Part shown: positions 1-5,023 of the stretch, piece by piece
Layout of the letters: each line of letters opens with the position of its first letter
Numbering within the stretch: the stretch's first letter is position 1
Assembly (NCBI GenBank): GCA_029012165.1
Contig: JAQXLO010000261.1
Coordinates: 1 to 9,862, forward strand
DNA: 9,862 nucleotides
Direction of reading: 5' to 3'
Source of the DNA: Oscillospiraceae bacterium
Lineage (GTDB): Bacteria; Bacillota; Clostridia; Oscillospirales; Acutalibacteraceae
Position numbers and translations under genes: made by a program
The notes under the pieces: model-generated
Seen by the model: the letters and a program-made list of their open reading frames with translations, nothing else
The model's database searches: none
Told to the model about the DNA's origin: nothing

Positions 1-81
1 TGCCGAGACAGAAAAAGCCGCTGTGCCGACGAGCATCACCAGCGTCAGCAGCAGAGCGATCGCACGTTTGAAAAACTTCAT
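1..81 (-). CDS. Secreted protein, N-terminal signal peptide only (partial)
   Basis: Only the first 27 codons lie in the window; the gene continues off the left edge. Read on the minus strand from the ATG at 81-79, it begins MKFFKRAIALLLTLVMLVG and ends at the edge with ...FSVSA. This is a textbook Sec signal peptide: a K/R-rich start, a hydrophobic core of about 17 residues, and a small-residue 'SVSA' cleavage region. A ribosome binding site (AAAGGAG, complement of about 90-96) precedes the start at a good distance, and a near-perfect promoter lies further upstream. The mature protein and its function cannot be judged. It is transcribed divergently from the DUF5058 operon. Confidence 0.8.
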   Translation of the reverse strand, partial: MKFFKRAIALLLTLVMLVGTAAFSVSA

Positions 82-107
82 CTTGTATTCTCCTTTCTTT
101 GGAAAAC

Positions 108-136
108 ATTGTATCGGAATCTATGGCATTTGTCAA
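108..136 (-). promoter_or_regulatory. Sigma-A promoter of the leftward secreted-protein gene
   Basis: On the minus strand the -35 box TTGACA (complement of 131-136) and the -10 box TACAAT (complement of 108-113) are separated by exactly 17 bases. The -35 is a perfect match and the -10 differs from consensus at one position. The start codon lies about 27 bases downstream of the -10, which gives a short leader carrying the AAAGGAG site. It faces away from the DUF5058 promoter, so one intergenic region serves both genes. Confidence 0.8.
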
Positions 137-170
137 GGGAATTCAGCGTATCTCCCACATTCGACAAAAC

Positions 171-194
171 CATGGACATTGTTTACCGTCCATG
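171..194. promoter_or_regulatory. Inverted repeat inside promoter, candidate operator
   Basis: CATGGAC (171-177) and GTCCATG (188-194) are perfect inverted 7-base arms separated by 10 bases. The left arm covers most of the -35 box and the right arm ends just before the -10 box. A protein bound here would block RNA polymerase, so a repressor site for the DUF5058 operon is the natural reading. No regulator gene lies beside it in the window. The dyad is seen; its function is inferred. Confidence 0.45.
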
Positions 195-201
195 TTATAA
201 T
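173..201 (+). promoter_or_regulatory. Sigma-A promoter of the DUF5058-M20 operon
   Basis: TGGACA (173-178) and TATAAT (196-201) are separated by 17 bases, one mismatch from the full consensus. The start codon of the first gene is at 233, so the leader is only about 25 bases and carries the GAGGT ribosome binding site at about 221-225. An inverted repeat overlaps the -35 box and spacer (see separate entry), which suggests that this promoter is regulated. Confidence 0.8.
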
Positions 202-232
202 AAACCAAAAAAACGGAAAAGAGGTACTGTAT

Positions 233-973
233 ATGCAAGCGATCCTAAACAGCCCCACTTTGTACGCCATCTGCGGCGGGATTATTTTATTCGTTGCCGT
301 GGTCAGCTTGGTTTTTATGATCCGCGCCTACAGAGCGGGCATTCAGGCCGGCATGGACAAAAGTATGCTGAAAAGAACGATCACCTCCAGCGTCACCTTT
401 TCGGTTCTGCCCAGCGTGGGCATCCTGCTGGGGGTCATCGCCCTGTCGGGCAGTCTCGGAACACCGTGGCCGTGGCTTCGTCTGTCGGTCATCGGTGCGC
501 TGCACTATGAAACCCAGGTGGCACAGGCGGCCGCCGAACAGGTGGGACTGCGTTCCCTGAGTGCGGCAGAGATGTCGCCCGAAGCGTTTTCCACGATTGC
601 GCTTTTGATGAGCGTGTGCATGATCTGGGGCATGGTGCTGTCGTTTTTCTTTAACAAGTCCTATCTCAAAAAACTGCGCAAAAAGAACACTGAAGAAAAA
701 CAAAGCAAACCCGGCTTCGGCGATTCGGCAATGGCCGCCATGTTTGTCGGTCTGGTCAGCGCCTATATCGGCAGCTACATCGGCGGATTCGTCTCCGGCG
801 AAGGTCTTTTCACCTTCAAGGGCGATTGGACGCCGATTCTCGTCGCCGTTGTTTCGGCGCTGGTGATGGCGGTATTCACCTATTTCGCAGAGAAAAAACA
901 CAAGGTCTGGCTCGAAAGCTTTTCCATCGCAGGCAGTATGCTGGTCGGTATGCTGGCGGCAGTGCTTTTTTAG
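233..973 (+). CDS. DUF5058 family integral membrane protein
   Basis: 246 residues, starting at the ATG at 233 behind a GAGGT site; an upstream in-frame extension to 23 has no ribosome binding site and would cross both promoters. Hydrophobic segments lie at about residues 9-30, 52-74, 118-140, 166-188, 199-218 and 228-246, giving roughly six membrane spans. A basic loop (residues 142-160, KSYLKKLRKKN...) separates the third and fourth. The pattern 'RAYRAG...', 'S.LPS.GILLGVIALSGSLGTPWPWLRLSVIGALHYE' matches my recollection of the DUF5058 family of Clostridia, which has no established biochemical role. It is first in an operon with a second membrane protein and an M20 hydrolase, so a transporter-like role for peptide or amino-acid derivatives is plausible. 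The family call is from memory; the function is inferred. Confidence 0.8.
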   Translation: MQAILNSPTLYAICGGIILFVAVVSLVFMIRAYRAGIQAGMDKSMLKRTITSSVTFSVLPSVGILLGVIALSGSLGTPWPWLRLSVIGALHYETQVAQAAAEQVGLRSLSAAEMSPEAFSTIALLMSVCMIWGMVLSFFFNKSYLKKLRKKNTEEKQSKPGFGDSAMAAMFVGLVSAYIGSYIGGFVSGEGLFTFKGDWTPILVAVVSALVMAVFTYFAEKKHKVWLESFSIAGSMLVGMLAAVLF

Positions 974-985
974 GAGGATGGTTCG

Positions 986-1666
986 ATGAAAAATACGGAA
1001 TTTTTTGATAAATACAACCGCAACACCCATATTCTCGGACGGATCGTCAGCGCCGTCACGCTGGTGCTTCTGATCGGTGCGCCCTTCGTCATCGGCGGCT
1101 TCATCGGCGCCATGCCCAACCTGTCCGCCGTTGCCAAAGGATTCATTTCCGTGGGGCTGGTCTGGACGGTTTCCAGCGTTGTGGAATTTTTGATCTATAC
1201 GCCCATGCTCGGCTCCGGCGGCAGCTATCTCGCATTCATCACCGGCAACCTGATCAATATGAAAATCCCCTGCGCCATGAACGCCAAGGAGATTGCCGGA
1301 ACCAAATCCGGCACCACGGAAAACGAGATCGTCTCCACGCTGTCCATTGCGTCCTCCAGTTTGACTACCATCGTCATTTTGGCGCTGGGCGTTTTGCTGC
1401 TGGTGCCGCTGCAGCCTGTTCTGCAAAGTCCCGTGCTCCAGCCCGCATTTGAAAATGTGGTGCCGGCGCTTTTCGGCGCCATGGCGTATAAATATTTTCG
1501 CAAGAACATCAAGCTTGCGCTGGTTCCCCTGCTGGTCATGAGCGTTCTCTTTGTGCTGGTGCCTGCACTGATCAGCCAGACCAGCATGATGATCATTCCC
1601 AGCGGTGCGCTGACCATCGGTCTTGCGTTCCTGCTGTTCAAGAAAAATCGTTCTGCGGAGGGTTGA
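986..1666 (+). CDS. Integral membrane protein, probable partner of the DUF5058 protein
   Basis: 226 residues, ATG at 986. The AGGAGG ribosome binding site (972-977) overlaps the stop codon of the DUF5058 gene, a sign of tight co-expression. Hydrophobic spans lie at about residues 18-42, 52-74, 122-142, 155-168, 176-197 and 200-218. Between the second and third spans is a loop of about 47 residues holding GSGGSYLAFITGNLINMK and a conserved-looking 'IPCAMNAKEI' stretch, a glycine-rich re-entrant or substrate-contact candidate. It has six spans, like its upstream neighbour, but no clear sequence similarity to it. I do not recognise the family by name. A two-component membrane assembly with the DUF5058 protein is inferred from size, topology and translational overlap only. 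The M20 gene follows 4 bases after its stop. Confidence 0.8.
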   Translation: MKNTEFFDKYNRNTHILGRIVSAVTLVLLIGAPFVIGGFIGAMPNLSAVAKGFISVGLVWTVSSVVEFLIYTPMLGSGGSYLAFITGNLINMKIPCAMNAKEIAGTKSGTTENEIVSTLSIASSSLTTIVILALGVLLLVPLQPVLQSPVLQPAFENVVPALFGAMAYKYFRKNIKLALVPLLVMSVLFVLVPALISQTSMMIIPSGALTIGLAFLLFKKNRSAEG

Positions 1667-1670
1667 CGGC

Positions 1671-3113
1671 ATGAAGATTCTGTTTGGCATTGTGCTCGGC
1701 ATTGTCCTGCTGGTCGTTTTGCTGCTTTTGACCGCTCTGCTTCGCACGCTCCTGACGCCCGGCAAGGTGTCCGGCTACAAGGCGCCTGCGGAGGACGAAC
1801 GTGCTTTGGAATACGCAAAGCTTTTGTCCGAGATGGTCAAGTGCGACACCACCTCCCATGACGGGGAACATAATCCCGAAAAGTATGCGGAATTTCACAA
1901 AGTCCTCGAACGGCTTTTTCCCGCCGTGCACGAGAAACTGGAAAAAACGAACATCGACGGAAATCTCCTGTTTTACTGGAAGGGGCGGAGTTCCGAAAAG
2001 CCGCTGGTTCTGATGAGCCATCAGGATGTGGTTCCCGCCGAGGGGGAATGGATCCACCCGCCCTTTTCGGGAGAGATCGCCGACGGAAAAGTATGGGGCA
2101 GAGGTACGTCGGACACCAAATGCTCGGTGATGGGATTCTTTGCGGCCGTCGAGGAGCTTTTAAAGGAAGGGTTCACCCCGCCGATGGATGTGTACCTGTC
2201 CTCCTCCTGCACGGAAGAATGGGCGGGGGACGGCTGTCCCAAGCTGGTGGCCGAGCTGAAGCGCCGGGGCGTCAAGCCCTATCTTGTCTGCGACGAGGGC
2301 GGCGGCATCATCACCGACCCCATCGGCGGCATCAACGGCAACTTTGCCATGGTGGGCGTTTTTGAAAAAGGCAAGGCGGACATCAAGCTGACCGCTCGCA
2401 GCAACGGCGGACACGCTTCGGCGCCCAAAGCCAACTCCCCGATCGCACGGCTTTCCGCCTTTGTGCAGGATGTGGAAAAGAACAAACCCTTCCGCCGAAA
2501 AATGCTGCCTGAGGTGCAGTCCATGTTTGAAACGCTGGCGCCGTATGCCAGCTTCCCCCTGAAGTTCGTGTTCGGCAATATGTGGCTGTTCAAGCCCGTT
2601 TTACTCAAAGTGATGCCCATGCTGTCGGCGCAGGCAGGCGCCATGCTGCAAACCACCATTGCGTTCACCATGCAGTCCGGCTCCGATGCGTACAACGTGA
2701 TGCCCCAGGAAGCCACCTTGGGCGCCAATATGCGTTTCATCCCGCACCAGGGGATGGAGGAAAGCTTGGACATCGTCCGCAAGCTCGCAAAGAAATACGA
2801 TTTGGATTTGGACGTGATGCACGCCAGCGACCCCTCCAAGTCCGTGGACATCCACGGCGCAGGGTTCCGCTTGGTGGAGCAGACGATTGCGCAAACATTT
2901 GCGGGGCTTCCCGTCAGCCCCTATGTCATGACCGGCGCCACGGACGCCCGCCACTATCAGGACATTTGCGACTGCGTCGTGCGCTTTGCCCCCGTGATCT
3001 ATGGACCCGAACAGATGGCGGGAATGCACGGCTTGAACGAAAACATCGAGTATAACTGCCTGCCCGGCTGCGTCGATTTCTACAAAAACCTAATTAAACA
3101 TATGGGCAGTTAA
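1671..3113 (+). CDS. Membrane-anchored M20 family zinc metallopeptidase (CPS1/PM20D1-like)
   Basis: 480 residues, starting at the ATG at 1671 with GGAGGG at 1657-1662; a longer in-frame start at 1623 overlaps the previous gene and has no site. Residues 3-27 form one hydrophobic anchor, so the catalytic body is probably outside the membrane. M20 landmarks follow in order: H117-x-D119 in MSHQDVVP, D148 in WGRGTSDTK, the glutamate pair E182/E183 in CTEEWAGDG (general base and metal ligand), D208 in VCDEGGG, and H453 in GMHGLNE. The GGHAS motif at 246-250 lies in the lid/dimerisation domain. Thus all expected metal ligands are present. 'W..PPFSGEIADGKVWGRGT' and the C-terminal 'TGATDARHY...GMHGLNENI' resemble the yeast carboxypeptidase S/PM20D1 branch, which cleaves dipeptides or N-acyl amino acids. 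The substrate here is unknown. It is the last gene of the operon, directly before a terminator. Confidence 0.93.
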   Translation: MKILFGIVLGIVLLVVLLLLTALLRTLLTPGKVSGYKAPAEDERALEYAKLLSEMVKCDTTSHDGEHNPEKYAEFHKVLERLFPAVHEKLEKTNIDGNLLFYWKGRSSEKPLVLMSHQDVVPAEGEWIHPPFSGEIADGKVWGRGTSDTKCSVMGFFAAVEELLKEGFTPPMDVYLSSSCTEEWAGDGCPKLVAELKRRGVKPYLVCDEGGGIITDPIGGINGNFAMVGVFEKGKADIKLTARSNGGHASAPKANSPIARLSAFVQDVEKNKPFRRKMLPEVQSMFETLAPYASFPLKFVFGNMWLFKPVLLKVMPMLSAQAGAMLQTTIAFTMQSGSDAYNVMPQEATLGANMRFIPHQGMEESLDIVRKLAKKYDLDLDVMHASDPSKSVDIHGAGFRLVEQTIAQTFAGLPVSPYVMTGATDARHYQDICDCVVRFAPVIYGPEQMAGMHGLNENIEYNCLPGCVDFYKNLIKHMGS

Positions 3114-3126
3114 CTGCATATACGCC

Positions 3127-3167
3127 AACCGGCACAAGGAACACACCCTTGTGCCGGTTTTGTTTTT
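3127..3167 (+). terminator. Intrinsic terminator of the DUF5058-M20 operon
   Basis: A perfect 13-base-pair stem, AACCGGCACAAGG (3127-3139) with CCTTGTGCCGGTT (3147-3159), has a 7-base loop and is followed by TTGTTTTT. It starts 14 bases after the M20 stop codon. This is a strong rho-independent terminator and sets the right end of the first operon. Confidence 0.93.
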
Positions 3168-3225
3168 GATGGATGTTTCGACGATTTGGGAATGAAACGA
3201 CCGGCATGCGCACTGTCCCGCAGGT

Positions 3226-3254
3226 TTGACAAAAAACGGAGAGTATGGTATAGT
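3226..3254 (+). promoter_or_regulatory. Sigma-A promoter of the glycoside hydrolase gene
   Basis: TTGACA (3226-3231) and TATAGT (3249-3254) are separated by 17 bases; the -35 is perfect and the -10 has one mismatch. It lies after the upstream terminator, so the hydrolase is its own transcription unit with a leader of about 55 bases. No clear dyad overlaps the promoter, so nothing here shows how the gene is regulated. Confidence 0.8.
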
Positions 3255-3302
3255 ACTTCCGAAAAATTTTGGTTTATCACGGATTTTTGAGAATGAAAAG
3301 GT

Positions 3303-3319
3303 AAGGAGTGATAAATTTG
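3303..3319 (+). promoter_or_regulatory. Ribosome binding site that fixes a TTG start
   Basis: AAGGAG occupies 3303-3308. An in-frame GTG at 3308-3310 overlaps this site and so cannot be the start it serves. The TTG at 3317-3319 lies 8 bases downstream, the ideal distance, and no ATG is in range. The hydrolase therefore most likely starts with TTG at 3317, three residues shorter than the GTG reading. Confidence 0.7.
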
Positions 3320-4630
3320 GAAACATTGCATTTCGACCTCCATCAGCCGCTCGGCGGTTTCAAAGTTCTCAACGCAACCAACGGGGGACCATGGCACAAG
3401 CGGCACGTTGCCGACCAGTGGCGCTCAAACTTTGCCGATTATAAAGCGGCTCGGATTCCCTACTCGAGAAACCACGACTCGAATTTAAGCAGCACTATTT
3501 ACGGCGGACCGTTTGCGCACGACATCACTGCCATCTTCCCCGACTTCGACGCCGATGTCGATGACCCGCAGTCCTACGACTTCGCCTGCACGGACGAGTC
3601 TGTTTTGGTTACACTCGAGGCGGGGACCGAAACTTTTTTCCGTCTCGGTCAATCCATCGAGCATCAAATCAAAAAGCACGACACGCTTCCCCCTGCCGAT
3701 TTTGAAAAATGGGCGAAGATTTGCGAGCATATCATACGCCACTACAATGAGGGGTGGGCTGACGGTCTGCATTTGAATATCCAATACTGGGAAATCTGGA
3801 ATGAAGCGGACCTTGACGGCGACGATTCGACCAACAAGCGCACATGGGGTGGAACGAAAGCGCAGTTTTTCGACCTGTACGAAATCACGGCGAAGCATCT
3901 GAAATCCTGTTTTCCACAGCTTAAAATCGGCGGACCTGCACTGGCAGGGCATATGGATTGGGCGGAATCGTTCCTGCAGGAGATGCGCAGGCGGGAAGTG
4001 CCGATCGACTTCTTTTCATGGCATATCTATTGCACCGAGCCGAAGCACCTGCTCGACAGGGCGGAAAACGTTCGCCGCATCATGGATGCGTGCGGCTACA
4101 CGGATGCCGAAAGCATCCTCAACGAGTGGAACTATGTCAAGGGCTGGGAGCAGGACTTCGTCTACTCCATTGAAGCCATCCACGGTATGAAAGGTGCGGC
4201 ATTCACCATGGCGTGCATCTCGGCTTGCCAGCCGTCGAGCGTGGATATGCTCATGTATTACGACACCCGCCCCTCTGCTTTTTGCGGGGCATTCGATTTC
4301 TACACCTATCGCCCGCTGAAAGGGTATTATCCGCTGTATTGGTATGGGATGTTCTACGACATGACGCATGAAATCCGCTGTACAGCACCCGCAGAGAACC
4401 TCTACACGCTCTGCGGCGTGGACAAACACGGCAAGACACTGACCGTCGTGACCTACTACACCGACGACGACCATGCGCCGCCGAAAGAAGTCCGTGTCGA
4501 TTTCGGCAAACCGGGTCAATACGAGGTTTACCGCCTTGACGAAACACACGACGGCACGCTCGAAACCACGACCGAGGATTTATCCTTTACCATGCAAGCG
4601 AATACTTGCGTGCTTTTGAAAGAAATCTAA
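3317..4630 (+). CDS. Clan GH-A glycoside hydrolase, GH39-like
   Basis: 437 residues from the TTG at 3317 (see ribosome binding site entry). There is no signal peptide, so the enzyme is probably cytoplasmic and acts on imported oligosaccharides. The TIM-barrel catalytic pair can be read: the acid/base E163 in YWEIWNEADLDG (residues 158-168), and the likely nucleophile E270 in SILNEWN (266-272), with H236 in FSWHIY on a preceding strand. The N-terminal 'DYKAARIPYSRNHDS' and 'LEAGTETFFRLGQS' segments fit the early barrel strands of GH39 beta-xylosidases. After about residue 360 comes a small beta-rich domain (NLYTLCGVDKHG...TYYTDDD), as in GH39/GH51 enzymes. GH39 members include beta-xylosidases and alpha-L-iduronidases; GH51 is the main alternative. 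The substrate is not determinable, and there is no transporter or regulator beside it. Confidence 0.8.
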   Translation: METLHFDLHQPLGGFKVLNATNGGPWHKRHVADQWRSNFADYKAARIPYSRNHDSNLSSTIYGGPFAHDITAIFPDFDADVDDPQSYDFACTDESVLVTLEAGTETFFRLGQSIEHQIKKHDTLPPADFEKWAKICEHIIRHYNEGWADGLHLNIQYWEIWNEADLDGDDSTNKRTWGGTKAQFFDLYEITAKHLKSCFPQLKIGGPALAGHMDWAESFLQEMRRREVPIDFFSWHIYCTEPKHLLDRAENVRRIMDACGYTDAESILNEWNYVKGWEQDFVYSIEAIHGMKGAAFTMACISACQPSSVDMLMYYDTRPSAFCGAFDFYTYRPLKGYYPLYWYGMFYDMTHEIRCTAPAENLYTLCGVDKHGKTLTVVTYYTDDDHAPPKEVRVDFGKPGQYEVYRLDETHDGTLETTTEDLSFTMQANTCVLLKEI

Positions 4631-4691
4631 CGAAAAAGACCTGCGCTCGCAGGGATAGGCTCCCTTTATGACAGACAGCGAAACAAACTGC

Positions 4692-4709
4692 CGTGCAAAA
4701 TATTGCACG
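4692..4709. repeat. Perfect inverted repeat CGTGCAA/TTGCACG
   Basis: CGTGCAA (4692-4698) and TTGCACG (4703-4709) are perfect 7-base arms around AATA. The hairpin is not followed by a T-run (CTCTAAAAAACG follows), so it is not a standard terminator. It could be an RNA processing hairpin at the end of the hydrolase transcript or a protein-binding dyad. No function is shown. Confidence 0.4.
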
Positions 4710-4768
4710 CTCTAAAAAACGTTAGCCGGCGAACGAATTTGTGAATCGGTTCGGAAAACGGCAAGCAT

Positions 4769-4812
4769 ACGGTCAGCGGAACGGTTTGACGCCGTGCCGC
4801 TGACCGTTTTCG
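4769..4812 (+). terminator. Probable terminator after the glycoside hydrolase gene
   Basis: ACGGTCAGCGG (4769-4779) pairs perfectly with CCGCTGACCGT (4797-4807). After a single A/G mismatch the stem continues with ACGG/CCGT (4781-4784 with 4792-4795), leaving a 7-base loop. The T-run is short (TTTCG after the stem), so termination may be incomplete. It lies about 140 bases beyond the hydrolase stop and before the next promoter. Confidence 0.65.
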
Positions 4813-4852
4813 TATAAATGGTTTGGCTTTGAAACGATTCCATTTGCGCCGG

Positions 4853-4870
4853 ACTATCCTTACGGATAGT
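4853..4870. promoter_or_regulatory. Inverted repeat upstream of the beta-helix operon promoter
   Basis: ACTATCC (4853-4859) and GGATAGT (4864-4870) are perfect 7-base arms around TTAC, about 70 bases upstream of the -35 box of the next operon. No T-run follows, so an operator or activator site is more likely than a terminator. No regulator gene is near. The dyad is seen; the role is inferred. Confidence 0.35.
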
Positions 4871-4939
4871 GGAAAATGACGATTTTTGCGAATTTAGACA
4901 AGTTGAGCGTGCATTTTCCCAATTATTCTCAAAATGGTA

Positions 4940-4968
4940 TTGTATTCCTTAAATAGATAGTATATAAT
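4940..4968 (+). promoter_or_regulatory. Promoter of the beta-helix/lipoprotein operon
   Basis: A perfect TATAAT (4963-4968) lies 17 bases after TTGTAT (4940-4945), which matches the -35 consensus at only three positions. The surrounding sequence is very AT-rich. A weak -35 with a perfect -10 fits a promoter that may need help from an activator, such as one binding the dyad at 4853-4870, but that is inference. The leader to the ATG at 5024 is about 48 bases. Confidence 0.65.
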
Positions 4969-5023
4969 TTTTTTGAATATACGGTCGGCAATGATTTGCC
5001 TGCCGAAAAAGGAGTGTAAACAC

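Larger units (their letters stand above)
4631..5023. other. Intergenic region between hydrolase and beta-helix operon
   Basis: 393 bases with no supportable gene on either strand. In order it contains two weak small hairpins (4640-4653 and 4651-4665), a perfect palindromic hairpin (4692-4709), a terminator-like stem (4769-4812), an ACTATCC/GGATAGT inverted repeat (4853-4870) and the promoter of the next operon (4940-4968). I see no riboswitch or known RNA motif. The second half is clearly more AT-rich than the flanking genes. Confidence 0.6.

Noticed and set aside
23..232. N-terminal extension of the DUF5058 gene
   Set aside because: It crosses both divergent promoters and the start of the opposite gene and has no ribosome binding site; the ATG at 233 has one and matches the family length.
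287..1765. A 492-codon open frame on the minus strand over the two membrane-protein genes
   Set aside because: Same codon-aligned antisense effect; the product is low-complexity in His, Gln, Asn, Arg and Gly, typical of the reverse strand of membrane-protein genes.
4640..4665. Two short hairpins just after the hydrolase stop (CCTGCG/CGCAGG and AGGGA/TCCCT)
   Set aside because: Stems of 5-6 pairs that overlap each other and lack a proper T-run; the better terminator candidate is at 4769-4812.
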